Shown here: positions 21,270 to 34,400 of the stretch, piece by piece
Layout: every line of letters begins with the position of its first letter
Numbering within the stretch: the first letter of the stretch is position 1
Assembly: GCF_023159225.1 (NCBI RefSeq)
Contig: NC_063167.1
Span: 9,951,734-10,015,733 of the forward strand
DNA: 64,000 nt
Direction: 5' to 3'
From: Perognathus longimembris pacificus
Taxonomy: Eukaryota; Chordata; Mammalia; Rodentia; Heteromyidae
Position numbers and translations under genes: made by a program
The notes under the pieces: generated by a model
Database searches by the model: none
Told to the model about the DNA's origin: nothing
The model's input: only the letters and a program-made list of their open reading frames with translations

Positions 21270-22060
21270 ATAAAAGCATGGAAATAACAAGTGTGGACAA
21301 AGATATGGAAAAATTAGAACCCTGGAACATTGCTGGTAGGAATGAAAAATAAAAAATAATGTGGCTGTTGTGGGAAACCATTTAGATGTTCCTTGAAAGG
21401 CTAAATAATTAACATGGCTGCTCATGAGAATTAAAAATAAAGGCTTGAACAAGAATTTGCACTGATGTTCACAGTAGCATTATTCAAAATAGACAAAAAC
21501 ATCAACAAAATGTGATTTAGACATTCAGTGGAATATTATTCAACCACTAAAAAGAATGATCTTTTGAACCATGCTACACCATTAATGAGCCTTGAAAACA
21601 TGATGAGGAAATAAGCCAGACACAAAAACAAACACTAGGGCTGGGAATGTGGCTTAGTGGTAGAGTGCTTGTCTAGCATGCATGAAGCCCTGATTCAATT
21701 GCTCAGTACCACATAAACAGAAAAAGCCGAAGTGGCGCTGTGGTTCAAGTGGTAGAGTAATAGCCTTGAGCAAAAGAAGCTCAAGGACAGCACACAGGCC
21801 CTAAATTCAAGCCCCAGGATTGGTCAAAACAAAAAAAACAACAACAAAAACAAAACTCACTATGCTTCCACTTATATGAGGTAGCTAGAATAGGTAAGTT
21901 CATAGACAAAGCAGAATGGAAAGTTCCTAAGAGGGGGAAACTAAGTTATTGCCTAATTGGTAGAATGTTTGAGATGACAAAACTTCTGGAAATCAGAGGG
22001 TTATACAACACTCTGAATGTGCTTAACTGCACTGAACTATCCACCTAAAATGGCTCAAGT
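21270..22060 (+). repeat. Old L1 3' fragment, sense, split by a SINE
   Basis: GCATTATTCAAAATAGACAA, GGAATATTATTCAACCACTA and AAGCCAGACACAAAAAC, then GCTTCCACTTATATGAGGTA after the SINE. This is the typical ancient L1 3' region. Confidence 0.8.
21637..21850 (+). repeat. ID+dID SINE in the old L1
   Basis: GGGCTGGGAATGTGGCTTAG to CCCCAGGATTGGTCAAAAC. Confidence 0.9.
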
Positions 22061-22207
22061 GGCTGAGAGTGTAAGGATGGTGGTACCTGCTATAATCCTA
22101 GCAGTTAGACACAAGTAGGAGGCTCTTGAGTCAGAGGCCATACTTGGCTACTTAGTACCTTTCTTAAAATGTCAAGTGCTTGAAAATCATAGTTTAAGAC
22201 CATCCTG

Positions 22208-22425
22208 AGGGCTGGGAATACGGCCTAGTGGCAAGAGTGCTTGCCTCGTATACATGAAGCCCTGGGTTCAATTCCCCAGCACCACATATATAGAAAAGGG
22301 CCAGAAGTAGCGCTGTGGTTCAAGTGGTAGAGTGCTAGCCTTGAGCAAAAAGAAGCCAGGGACAGTGCTCAGGCCCTGAGTCCAAGGTCCAGGACTGGCA
22401 AAAAACAACAACAACAACAAAAAAC
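22208..22425 (+). repeat. ID+dID SINE
   Basis: GGGCTGGGAATACGGCCTAG to CAGGACTGGCAAAAAACAAC. Confidence 0.92.
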
Positions 22426-22745
22426 GTCCAGAGCAAAATTAAGATCCTATCTGCAAAGTGAGCCAGTGGTGGTAGGTAACAGATGAAGGAGAGCACCACA
22501 GGGTATTCAGGCAGGAGAGAAAAGTTTATTCCCTAACTGCTGGCCTGTGGCCGAGGTGATGCATGGCTGCAGAGAAGGGCTGAACCACTCACTGCCTGCC
22601 CATGCCTTATCTAGGGCCGGGGGCAGGAGGTATGGCCAGGTTGGTTGGATATGACCTCAAGAAGGGAGAGGTAACTGCCTCTAGGTGTGCCAGTTACTTA
22701 AGTAACTCAGGGAGTGGGTGCAGACTTAAACAGCTAGTGGGCCTT

Positions 22746-22856
22746 ACAGTAGCAGATACCTGTGATGCTGCCAGGAAGTCATACAGTAGCAGATACCTGT
22801 GATGCTGCCAGGAAGTCATACAGTAGCAGATACCTGTGATGCTGCCAGGAAGTCAT
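22746..22856 (+). repeat. 37-bp unit, three tandem copies
   Basis: Three head-to-tail copies of the unit beginning ACAGTAGCAGATACCTGTGA at 22746, 22783 and 22820, identical by eye. No spacers, so it is not CRISPR. Confidence 0.95.
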
Positions 22857-22927
22857 AGGTCAGAGAATCCTGGTTTGAGGCCATCTTGGGCAAAAAGTAT
22901 AAGACCCTATCTGGCAAAAAAAAAAAA

Positions 22928-23012
22928 AGGGCTGAGGGTATGGCTCTAGTGGGAGAGCATACGCAGAGCAAGCACAAGGCTCTGCGTTCAAACCCTAGTA
23001 CTATCAAAATCA
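22928..23012 (+). repeat. ID-like tRNA-derived monomer
   Basis: GGGCTGAGGGTATGGCTCTA to CTAGTACTATCAAAATC; A and B boxes recognisable, no dID half. Confidence 0.75.
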
Positions 23013-23055
23013 AAACAAATATAGAACTGAAAAACATTGTTTTAAATGTCAGGGT

Positions 23056-23278
23056 GTGGGCTGGGGATATGGCCTAGTGGCAAGAGAGCTTGCCTTGTAT
23101 ACATGAGGCCCTGGGTTCGATTCCCCAGCACCACATATACAGAAAACGGCCAGAAGTGGCGCTGTGGCTCAAGTGGCAGAGTGCTAGCCTTGAGCAAAAG
23201 GAAGCCAGGGACAGTGCTCAGGCCCTGAGTCCAAGGCCCAGGACTGGCCAAAAAAAACCAAAACAAAACAAATAAATG
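23056..23278 (+). repeat. ID+dID SINE
   Basis: GGGCTGGGGATATGGCCTAG to GGACTGGCCAAAAAAAACC. AAATGTCAGGGTGT at 23043 and 23274 is the target duplication. Confidence 0.93.
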
Positions 23279-23368
23279 TCAGGGTGTATGTAGTTCAGTG
23301 GTAGAGCACATGCTAATTATTAGCATGTCCAAAGTTCTGGGTTCAATTCCAAGCACACACAAAAACAG
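23279..23368 (+). repeat. ID-like monomer
   Basis: GTGTATGTAGTTCAGTGGTA, GGGTTCAATTCCAAGCACAC. Confidence 0.72.
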
Positions 23369-23369
23369 A

Positions 23370-23949
23370 CACAAAAACCCAATAGCAAATTTTGTGTTTT
23401 ACCCCAATAAAAGACTAGACTAGGTAGGGAGAGGAGACAGGTGGAGACTATTCAGAGAGTCAAAGAATTGCAGTCAGAGGCAGTTCACAAACCTGAAGCC
23501 TGTCTACACTTTGTGGATGATGCCGTATAAATAGTGGTGGAGTGAAGGAGAAAAGGATGGAGAAGGGATTTTTTTTTGAGAACTTGGCCATGGTGAGACA
23601 TCATAATCCCTAGAGAAATCCAAGTTAGGGAGAGAATTATTTTTTTAATTATGTTATTAAACTTATTTCTTTGCGTACAATTCAAAGCTAGGCCCTAAGC
23701 CGGTGAGTAGGTTACAGGGGTAGACTCTGTACAGGGAGGAAGGGAGTGCAGTAGCAGGGACAGCCTGGGAGAGGAGGGATGCAAAGCAAGATGAGGAAGG
23801 AGGGAATGGCGGCAGGGCCAGCTCTAGCTTTGCATCGCAGTTAACTAGGCCCCAAGTTTAAGGGCTGGGGGGATGGGACGCCTACATACAACCAGACCCT
23901 GGATTAGGCTAGGGCTTGTCCTGCAGGCGGCCTTCTCCATCGGCCTGGG
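23370..23949. other. Unassigned sequence upstream of NECAP2
   Basis: Purine-rich at 23730-23820. No recognised exon or promoter element before the CpG island. Confidence 0.4.
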
Positions 23950-24560
23950 TGGGGAAGAGAGACCTCTGGTTCACCCTGGTCCTCCGCCCGGGAGCGCCAG
24001 TCCACCCACCGCATGTCTTGAGCCAAGTCATCCAGCAGGGGGCGCGCGGCGAGGAGGCTCGCGAACCGTCGCTCTATCCCTCGTGTAGTCACAGAGTCGC
24101 GCCGCTTCCGGCACCCAGGGGGAGGGGTGGGGGGGGGGCGGGGGCGGGGACGAAGCCGGAAGTCCGGTGGGGGTCCGTGCGTCGCGATGGAGGAGGATAC
24201 GTACGAGTCGGTTCTCTGTGTGAAGCCGGAGGTCCACGTCTACCGCATCCCTCCGCGAGCCACCAACCGTGGCTACAGGTGACCTCCCGCTCTCTCCGCC
24301 TGGAAACCCTTTGCCCCGCACACCCACTGCGGGAGTCCGGGCGGCCCTGTGTAGATTAGGAGCCGGGCAGTCAGGCTTCTCCCGAGCGAGGCCGGACCCC
24401 GGAGGGGACCCCGGCGGGGACCTGAAGCCTCGGCCCGCCGGCGGCGGGGAAGGCACTGAGGCCTGGCGCCCGAGACTTCCTGGGGCCGCTGGTGCCCAGA
24501 GGGCAGGCCGCCGCCCGGTCTCGCTCAGCGCTAACCGATGTCCTGGAAGGGATCCTTGCA
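23950..24560 (+). promoter_or_regulatory. NECAP2: CpG island promoter of NECAP2
   Basis: GC- and CpG-rich sequence surrounds the NECAP2 start, with a G-run and GC boxes at 24118-24150 and no TATA box at the expected place. This is typical of a broadly expressed gene. The start of transcription probably lies in about 24090-24180; that position is an inference. Confidence 0.75.
24187..24278 (+). CDS. NECAP2: NECAP2 coding exon 1
   Basis: Begins [20 protein letters not shown] and ends in an AG split codon before donor GTGACC. The start fits the family N-terminus and sits just downstream of GC-rich promoter sequence. Confidence 0.96.
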
Positions 24561-25420
24561 GATCCTTAACGCCGAGGGGGCCGGAAGGCGTCCAGCAGAT
24601 GGCCAAGGCCTGGGGCGCTTTCCTGCCTGGTTCCCCTCTTCCTGCCTGGCTTCCCCGTTTCCTGCCTGGTTACTCTTACATCTTCCCGTTTTTCTGCCTA
24701 GCTTCCCTTTTTTTTGTTTTCCTGCCCAGCACTCCCTTTTTCCTGCGTACGTCCTCCTTTCCTGCTAGCTCTCCCTTCCCTACCCAGTTCCTCTTACCTG
24801 CCTAGCTTTCCTTTCCCAGCCTAGTACCCCTTTTCCTGCCTAGTTCCCTTGCGATTTCACTCTTGATGACTGGTACCCGGAAATAGTGGGAGGAGCCTGT
24901 CCACACCTGAGATGTAATCGTCACCTGAGATGTAAACACTCCTGCTTGTAAACATATTATTTCTGGAACACAGGAATCTGTCTTAGAGGAGAGTTGGAGT
25001 CTGACTGTATTATATAGTGTTACACACCCTGTGAACTGTGTGCTTTGCATCCAAGTGAGATGAAAGAGAAGTACACAGACAACGTAGCCTGTGGTCTATG
25101 GCACTGGCTGATGGTGGGGTGGCTCTAGGAGGAATGTGTGTCCAAGTTATACTGGACTGTAGACTGGCCTGGACAGCAAGCGTGACCAGTGTCCACGCAT
25201 CTGTCCACTTGTTCCTTTGCAGTGAACACAGACCCAGTGGATTTTCTAATAAACATATTTTACTGAACATTTAACTGGATCCATGAGGTAATTTAAAAGT
25301 AGCATGAAAACAATAACACATACCTTTGAGTTCTGTTCTCAGATTGTAGATGGGTCTACCAGTCCAAGGATGGTTATCAACCCATCTTTTGTTGAGTCTA
25401 GAATGGGCTGGGATTGCTTC

Positions 25421-25472
<52 letters not shown>

Positions 25473-28400
25473 GGGCTTGAATTCAGTGTGCCTAGGTGCT
25501 ACCTCGGAGCGTTTGTGCTCAAGACTAGCATTCTACCATTGAGCCACTACACTTCTGGTTTTCTGGTGTTTAATTGGATATTAAGAATCTTAGAGACTTT
25601 CCTGCCTGGGCTGGCTTCCAACCTCAGTTCTCAGGTCTCAGCCTCCTGAATAGCTAGGATTACAGGCATGAGCCACCAGTGCCAGCTTGCTTCCTCCTAG
25701 CCTGCAGAGAGCAAGGTTAGCAAGTGTCAGCGGGAATTGGTTTGGCTTAGAGGAAATTGATCTTCAGCTTCAGAGCCCCCCTTTCCCTGACTCAGAGGTC
25801 TGTTGCCCCAGGAAGAGGAACTGAAACTCAGTTGACTGCCTTGTGAATTGAGGGGCTTTCAAAAGAACCTACCTCCAGAGTTCTTGAGAGCTGGCATCTG
25901 CTTAGCAACTTCCAAGGAAAAAAACCCTGAAAACACCCACTAGCCGTGCTATTTAGAGGTTTTACTGACCTGCTTCTTTGAAGTAAAACGTGAAGTGAAA
26001 AGAGGCCATTGCTGTAGGTCCATGGTTTCTTTTTGCTTCCATTTAAGAATGGGTTTCCTAAACCTCGTTTTCCTCACTCTTTGACAACGCCATTGCTCTC
26101 CTTTTCCCTACAAGTGATACTTTTCCTCCCATGGTCTTAGTGCTTCCAGCTGGCACTCTGGTCCCCGCAGCCTGGCAGCCCTCCCCCCCTCCCCCATGCT
26201 TCCTCCACAGAAAGGAAAATGGAAGGAAATCCTACATGGGAGAAGGTTGGTAGTCCCCAGGCTGCAACTCACTGTGTGAGTGGCTCTCAGGCTCAGAATT
26301 GATTTTACATTTTTAAATGGGTTTTTGTATTTCTACAGTTTTATTGAGATAGGGCCATACTCAGTAAAAAAAAAAATATTTGCTTAAAATAACCAGCATG
26401 TGTGCATATTGTCGAATTGATTCTATATTACCACTGTTGCCTAGTGACAGCTATGTAGCCTTAAAAGCCAAAATTATTTCCTGTCTTTCCCTTTACAGAC
26501 AAGGTCTGCCTGACCTGGTCTAGAGCGAGCAGCCTTTCCTTTCCATTGTCACCCCTGCATGTCCTGGAGGAATGGAGCAGGAGCCTCTGGCAGAGGCTCA
26601 GTGGTTTCTGTCTCCTTAGGGCCTCAGAGTGGCAGCTGGATCAGCCGTCGTGGAGTGGCCGGCTGCGCATCACTGCAAAAGGACAGGTGGCCTACATCAA
26701 GCTGGAGGACAAGACCTCAGGTAAAGCAGGGGAGCCTGTGTTGGGCCAAAGTGCCAAACCTCCCACTTGAAGGGAGAAGGCCAGGCCAGGGCGAGAGGCA
26801 GTGACCTAGATCAGATCATGTGTACCTTCCTAGAAACCATTAGCCTCAGGTATAAAAAGGAGCATTTCTTGTCAAGGACTTGTTCCTTTTATTTATTTAT
26901 TTTTTTGCCAGTCCTGGGCTTGAACTCAGGGTCTGAGCACTGTCTCTGGCTTCTTTTTGCTCAAGGGTAGCACTCTGCTAATTGAGCCACAGCACCACTT
27001 CTGGCCTTTTCTATATATGTGGTGCTGGGGAATTGAACCCAAGGCTTCATGTATGTAAGGCAAGCACTCTTGCCACTAGGCCATACTCCCAGCCTGGACT
27101 TGTTCCTTTTGAGGATCCTTAAACGAGTGGCCAGCTGGGCCCTAGAAATAGGGGCTTGCCTTGAAGACAGCCTGGGTGGAGCCACATAGCACCCTGCCAG
27201 TGAGGCCTGTTTCCTCCTCAGAATTCTCTTTATCAACTAAACCTTTACTCCCCAGAACTGGCCACACCCAGTAACTGAAAGCTGGAATCTGTTAGACTCA
27301 GCTCTTTTTTTTTTTTTTTTGGCCGGTCCCAGGGCCTGAACTCTGGGCCTGGGCACTATCTCTGAGCAACTTTTTTCTCAAGACTAGCACCCTACCACTT
27401 GAGTCAAAGTGCTATATCCTGCTTTTTCTGTGACTAAGTGGAGATAAGAGTGTCACTGATTTTCTTGCCTGGGTTGGCTTTCTCCCATGATTCTCAGAGC
27501 TCAACTTTCTGAGTAGCTAGGATTATAGGTGTGAGCCACTGGTGCCCAGCTCAGACTCACTCTTTCTGTGAAGGGAGGATAGGCCCAGCTGGGCTATGCT
27601 GGGATCAGCTGCAGATTCTACCTCTGGGGAAACCGACCCAGAAATCCTGAGCTGCCAGTGCCTCTGGGGGAGCAATGGAGGGCAGTGTTTGAGGGCAGTG
27701 TTTCTGGAACCTCTCAGCTTGGGACCCCAGTTAGTCTTTTATTGGGTTTGAACATAATGCCTGCTCAGACATATGCCATAGCCCTCTGTCCTTTTTTTTT
27801 TTTCCCCCCAGTCCTTAGGCTTGAACTCAAGGCCTGAGCTCTGTCCCTGGCTTATTTGTGCTCAAGGCTAGAGCTCTACCACTTGAGCCACAGCACTACT
27901 TCTGGCTTTTTCTGTTTATGTGGTGCTGAGGAATCAAACCCAGGGCTTCATGCCTGCTAGGCAAGCACTCTACCACTAGGCCACATTCCCAGCCTGCCCT
28001 CTGTCCTTTATTTTTTTCTCTAATATGTAGAAGTTTCTCTTTGTGGAGCAGAAGGAAGTGCAGGGATGCCGTCAGAACTACTGCTTCTGAGTTGTTGGGT
28101 CTTGGGTGAACCGTGTTACCTCTGGAAGTCACACGAATTCCCGGGTTGGTGGAAGTAGGAATTAAGCAGATATTTATCCAATTGCTTTGTGAATGCAGTG
28201 TTGACAAGGTGCCTCTTGGCTGCAGGGAGTGGAAGGGACAGCATTGTGGCTAGCCTGGGGCTTTTCAGACATCCATGTGGAGTATAGGCTATCACAGAAC
28301 CTCTTGTTTTCTGGGAACGCTGGAGCTCTAACATGTCAGCCTCTGCTGAGGGCTGGGCACGGCTGGAGGACCCACTCTAAGATTCTCTTTGCATTGGTTC

Positions 28401-31400
28401 GCATTCACTTCACTTTCTGGGGAGGCTGTGACCGGTGTCACTGCAAGCCAGGGCTTCTCACCTCCACGCTGTTGACATTCCACAGCTGCTATGTCCAGTG
28501 TGGAAGACACTTAGGGTCCCTGGCCTCAACCTTCCCATTACCCAGATTGTGGCAAAGCAAGTGTCTCCTGTGAGGAAGCGAGCTCCTGGCTGAGAATCCC
28601 CGCCCTGCCCAAGGCATTCAGGTGGGCCAGGCCTCAAAGTGCCAGGCTGCAGACCAGTGGCTGGAGTCTAGGGGTTTAGTTCAGGTTGGTGATCAGTCAC
28701 CTCAGATCCTCAAGACTCAGTTGAAAACGTTTGGTGAAGTCAGGTGTGGGGCTGCACACCTGTAATCCCAGCACTCGAGCTGAGATAAGATGATGAATTC
28801 AAAGCTGGTGTGGGCTATGTAGTGAGACCCTCCTGAAACATCACACACAAAAGCCTCAGCCACAGCAGAGGAGCTGAGCACCTGTGAGCAGGGAGCTAGT
28901 CGGCAGTGCTTCAGCCAGCCAATGGAAGGCCAGGCTGACGAGGGGATTCCTCTGCATGGGGGCTTTGTGAACCAGTCATCATTTTGCTCAGTCCCTGAGA
29001 TTGGGATCAGACAGCTGCTTTAGAAGGTTGTTTTTGTTTGTATTTTGAGACGGGCATTGCCATGCCTTTGGAGTCTTCTGTGGGTCTAAAACTTGTCCTT
29101 CCCCTGTGGCTCACAGGCCTCTTGCAGTCCTGCTTCAGGTGCTAACACTTTTTTTAAATTAATTTAATTTATTTATTAATTGAACACAAATTTTTTTAAC
29201 AAGGTGTTGTGCAAAAGGGTACAGTTACATAGTAGGGCAGTGTGTACATTTCTTGTGATATCTTACGCCCTGTTTTTCTATCCCTTCTCTAGGACAGGTA
29301 GACATATATACAATATACAATGTATCAAGAACATATACAGTAGCCACGTGGCCACGCCCAAGAAAGTTCACCTAGGGCTTTAAATGTAATGTCGCTATTA
29401 GACAATATGTCGACAGTAGTCTTATATGAACGTACATACATAGCTTTTGAGCTGTTGTATTCCCCTGAGAGGTCAATTTTTGACCTTTATATATTGAGTA
29501 ATTGTTTGGTTTTAGTTACATACTGTTGGGTTGTTGCCCCAATCCTGTGGGGAATACTATTTGACAAGCAGTTTTTGGTTTCACAGACTTGGTCTCTACT
29601 GTCTCTCCATCTCCCTTTCTTAACAGTCATATATCAGGGAGATCATGCCCCTTTGTTTTCTGTGTTCTAGGCTTGTCTCACTCAACATTATTTGTTCGAG
29701 TTCTGACCATTTCCCTGCAAATACCAATATTTCACCATTCCTAATCGCTATGTAGTATTCCATTGTGTATAAGTACCATATTTTTTGGATCCATTCGTCT
29801 GTGGAGGGGCATCTGGGTTGTTTCCATATTTTGGCTATTGTGAATTGTGCCGCGATAAACATGGAAGTACAAATGTCTTTTTGAGGCTGGGGATATGGCC
29901 TAGTGGCAAGAGTGCTTGCTTCATATACATGAGGCCCTGGGTTCAATTCCCCAGCACCACATATACAGAAAATGGCCAGAAGTAGCGCTGTGGCTCAAGT
30001 GGCAGAGTGCTAGCCTTGAGCAAAAAGAAGCCAGGGACAGTGCTCAGGCCCTGAGTCCAAGCCCCAGGACTGGCCAAAAAAAAAAAAAAAAATGTCTTTT
30101 TGATATCTTGGGGCTTGCTATTTAGGATAGATGCCTAGGAGTGGTATGGCTGGGCCATAGGGTAGGTCTATATTGAGCTTTTTGAGAAACCTCCATACTG
30201 TTCTCCAAAGTGGTTGTACTAATTTGCACTCCCACCAACAATGGAGGAGGGTTCCTCTTTCCCCGCACCCCCTCCAGCATTTGTTGTTGCCTGAGTTCAG
30301 AGTATAGGCCATTCTAACTGGGGTGAGGTGGTATCTCAGGGTTGTTTTTATTTGCATTTCCTTTACTACCAGGGATGTTGAACATTTCCTCATGTGTTTC
30401 TTTGCCATTTTTATCTCTTCTCTTGTGAAGTCTCTCTTTAGCTCCTTTGCCCATTTCCTGATTGGTTTATTGGGCTTGGAGGGGCTTAGTTTTTTGAGTT
30501 CTCTGTAGATGACAGATATCAGGCCTTTGTCTGTTGCTGAGCTGGTAAATATTCTTTCCCATATGGTTGGCTGTCTTTCTATTTTGGTGGCTATGTCCTT
30601 AGCTGTGCAGAAACTTTTTAATTTGTAGTAGTCCCATTTGTCGAGTCTTTCCCCTATTGTGCCCCTGGGACTCTATTCAGGAAGTTCCTTCCTGTGCCTA
30701 TAAGTTCTAGCGTCTTTCCTACTCTTTCCTTCAGTAGTTTCAAGGATTCAGGTCTGATATTGAGGTCCTTGATCCATTTTGAGTTGATCTTGGTGCATGG
30801 TGATAGGCTTGGGTCTACTTTGAGTTTTCTGCATATGGCTGCCCAGTTCTCCCAGCACCAGTAGTTGAAGAGGCTGTGTTTATTCCATTGTATGTCTTTA
30901 GCTCCTTTGTCGAATACCAGGTGACTGTAAGAGTGCGGTTTTATTTCTGGATCTTCAATTCTAATCCATTGGTCTTCCGATCTGTTTTTATACCAATACC
31001 AGGCTGTTTTTGTTATGATGGCCCTGTAGTAGAGCTTGAAGTCTGGTATTGTGATCAGGTGCTATCTGAGCCTGGGGTCACCTACATCAGGACCCCAAGA
31101 TCTGCTTCAGGTAGGGCCTGGAAACGCATAAAGCCAGTGGGACAGGCAGGTTGTAGCCCCAGCCCTGAGTTCTCATGTGGGAATGGAGGCATGGTATTGG
31201 AAGAGTTTTCAGGCTTTAAAAGAAGCCAAATGTCTGGATTGTCTTTCATGTAGGCTGTTTTTGAAATGGTTGATAACTAAAGAGTATTGAAACTGAGGGC
31301 TGAGTTTGACCTGTAAGTCAAGAGGCTTGATCCACTGACTCAAACTTTCCCTTAGTTCTGCTTTGATGTCTTCCTTCAGCAAGAGTAGATTTGGCATGTG

Positions 31401-34400
31401 CTTGGCTCATCTCTGTAATGTGAGATATTCAGGAGGCTGAGATCTGAGGCTCAGCTTCAAAACCAGCAGGGGCAGAGAAATCTTTGAGATTTTCTCAGTC
31501 TTTAAGACTTACTAAAAGCCAGAAGTAGAGTTGTAGCTCAAGTGGTATAGCATTAGTCTTGAGGAAAAAAAAAAATCTCAGGGACATTGCCCAGGTCCTG
31601 CTGAGTTCAAGCCCTAGTACTGGTACAAAAAATAAAACAAAATGAGTGCTGGTGGCCCATGCCTGTATTTCTAGCTACTAAGGAGGCTTGTGAGGTCTGA
31701 GAATTGTGGTTTGAAGCCAGCCTGGGCAGGAAAGGGAGACTTTTATCCCTAATTAATCACAGAGAAAGCAAGAAGTGGTGCTGTGGCTCAAGTGGTAGAG
31801 TGCTAGCCTTGAGAAAAAGGAGCTCAGGAACAGTTCCCAAGCCCAGAATTCAAGCCCCAGGACTGGCAAAAAGAAAAAGATAAAAACAAAACTCAAAAAC
31901 CAAAGAATAGATTTGACTGGGATCCCAGACGAAGATTGTGCCACCCTACCCCAGCTTCACTAAGATGCTTTGTGGAGGGGCAGGCATCTTAGTAGTGCAA
32001 CGGGAACACCAGGCTCACCCAGCCTGTGCTTTCAGGGGAGCTCTTTGCTCAGGCTCCAGTGGATCAGTTTCCAGGCTCAGCTGTGGAGAGCGTGACCGAT
32101 TCCAGCAGGTACTTCGTCGTCCGCATTGAAGATGGAACTGGTACGCGTGGGTCTGGGTACCACTCTGGGAGCAGTGTCCTCTGCCTCTGGAACAAGTGGG
32201 GCTGATCACATGTTGTTCCCAGGGCGACGGGCCTTTATTGGGATTGGCTTCGTGGACCGAGGGGATGCCTTTGACTTCAATGTAGCATTACAGGACCATT
32301 TCAAGTAAGTGCTCCCAGAGACCTGTGCTCGTGCCTCCTTCCTTCCTTCCCTGGGAAACCATTTCCAAGGAGGGCACTCTGTGACTGCTTGTCTGCTAGC
32401 CAGCCCTCCTCCCAGCCAGCCTCCCCACCTCTCACCAGTCCCCATCGCTGCTTCCAAGTCTCTTCCTTTCCCAGGTTGTCTGCCATCTCGGTCATCTGGC
32501 TCAGCCCTCAAGGTGCCACATGGTTTCCTCACCAGCCCTCAGCAGTCAGGGGCTCATGAGCTCCTGAGTGGCACTTGGAGGCGCTGGTGTTTTTTGTCGG
32601 TGAAAAGACAAGCAAAAAAGTGCTCTTCTGCCCTCTGCAGGGCTCCACCTCTGAATGCCAGCAAGTGGGCAGGGCTAGGTGGCATTGTATGCCCTCTACT
32701 TCTGGGCATCTGCCTGAGTGAATGTTGAGCTGGTGGGGTGGGCAGGGGTTCGGGGCAGACTGTGTAGACTACCAGGGGAAGGAGAGGCAAGGAAGGCTCT
32801 CAGCTCCCGGGAGGCCAGAGTTGGGACCCTCTGGGCTAGGACCCATCTTTAAGACCTTTGGATCCCAGCCATCATCCTGGCGAGGAAGCCAGTAAGCCTG
32901 TAGCTGCTTAGGGTCACAGCTGGAATCTGAATTGCTGACTCCAAAGCAGCCTGCAGAGTGGCCTTGCTGAACTGAGGGAGAGTGAGTGGACACAGGGTTG
33001 TGCCTTTCTCACTTCTTCCTCCTCCCCAGGTGGGTGAAACAGCAGTGTGAGTTTGCAAAACAAGCCCAGAACCCAGACGAAGGACCCAAGTTGGACCTGG
33101 GCTTCAAGGAGGGCCAGACCATCAAGATCAACATCGCAGTGAGTTTCACCTCCCTTGACTGGCCCTGGGCAGGGTCACTGGTGGTGCCCATCCCAGAGCC
33201 CCTAACTCATAAAGTCATAGCTGTCAGCAGCTACAGTTTACTGAGCTGCTGCCTTGTGCCAGGTTCATAAAGCCCTGCCCTGGTGATCACAGCATGGCAG
33301 AAGTTCTGTGCCTAAGGGATGCCCTGATATGGGGGCCCAGGGAAGCCTTTCTGGGAGGAGTCACCTGCAAGGAATGGGGGGTGAGGGCCCAGGAGCTGCT
33401 CAGCAGAGGGAACAGCCTGCACACCACCTCTGAGTGGACAAGGAGCATCCGAACCTTGCCACTAGAGCTGATGTTTCCATCCTGGCTGTTAGAGCAACTT
33501 GGGAAGTTCATGTGCTCATCTCAAGCTGTGCCTTGGCCTCCTGCCTCACGTAAGGAAGCTTTGCGAGTGCTCTGGGCTGGGAGGCCTGGGCAGCTCTGGC
33601 TGGTGGTGATATCCTGGCTCCCTGGATCTTCTTTCTGCATCTAGCCCTTCTAGAATAACATCTGAATAGGAACAGGTTGGGGTGGGCTGAGCTTGGCCTA
33701 TACCTGATTGCAAGGGTGGAGTGGGGAGGTGAGGTCGTGAGGGGAACCAAGGACCAGAGGGGTTTGTTTTTGAAGAAGTTTGAAACTCTAATGCTCTTCT
33801 TCTTTACTCACCATTCTTTTTCCTCTTTTCTGCTTCATGCTGGTGATGATTTGGGACCTTGAAGTTGGCTAACTGGCTCTTGAGAGAAAGTGCAAATCCA
33901 ATCCAGTGGACTGGTTGGGATATGATTTTTTCTCTTGCTTGGAGGAAACTAACATGTAATGAGCATCAGCTGTGGGCCAGGTAGTGTTCTCAGGCTTTTC
34001 TCCTGTGACTTGAACACCCCCTCCTTCCAGAAGACAAGGACACTGAGACACAGGGAGGTGAAGGGATTTAGCCAAGATCATCGTAGTTAGGGAAGAAAAT
34101 GGCCAGCTGGATGCACGCTGAGGGCTTCGCGGCCGCTGTTGCTGTGCTCATGGGCGGCCCGTGCTGTCTTCATCTGTGTGGCTCTAGCTGGCGTCCAGCT
34201 CAGTTCTTTGCTTTTTAAGTGTTGCTTTGTCTTTTGTTTTTGAAGTCTAATACACAGGAAAGTGAAAAACCATAAACGAAGAACTCAGGGAATTTAGTTT
34301 GTTATTTTAATTGTTATTATAAAGGCGATAACACCGAGATTTCAGTTATAAATCAGGTAATGAGTACATTTGTTTTTTTATTTTATTTTTTGGTCAGTCA

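Noticed and set aside
22746..22856. Regularly repeated 37-bp units as a CRISPR-like array
   Set aside because: No spacers between units and the genome is mammalian.
22928..23368. tRNA genes, since A and B boxes can be seen in many ID elements
   Set aside because: They are SINE heads with degraded cloverleafs and A-rich tails, not tRNA genes.
24028..24606. 192-codon minus-strand frame over the NECAP2 promoter
   Set aside because: Overlaps coding exon 1 of NECAP2 in antisense and is explained by CpG-island composition.
30118..30408. Minus-strand frame with [16 protein letters not shown] as a gene
   Set aside because: It is the C-terminal end of L1 ORF2 within a truncated element.
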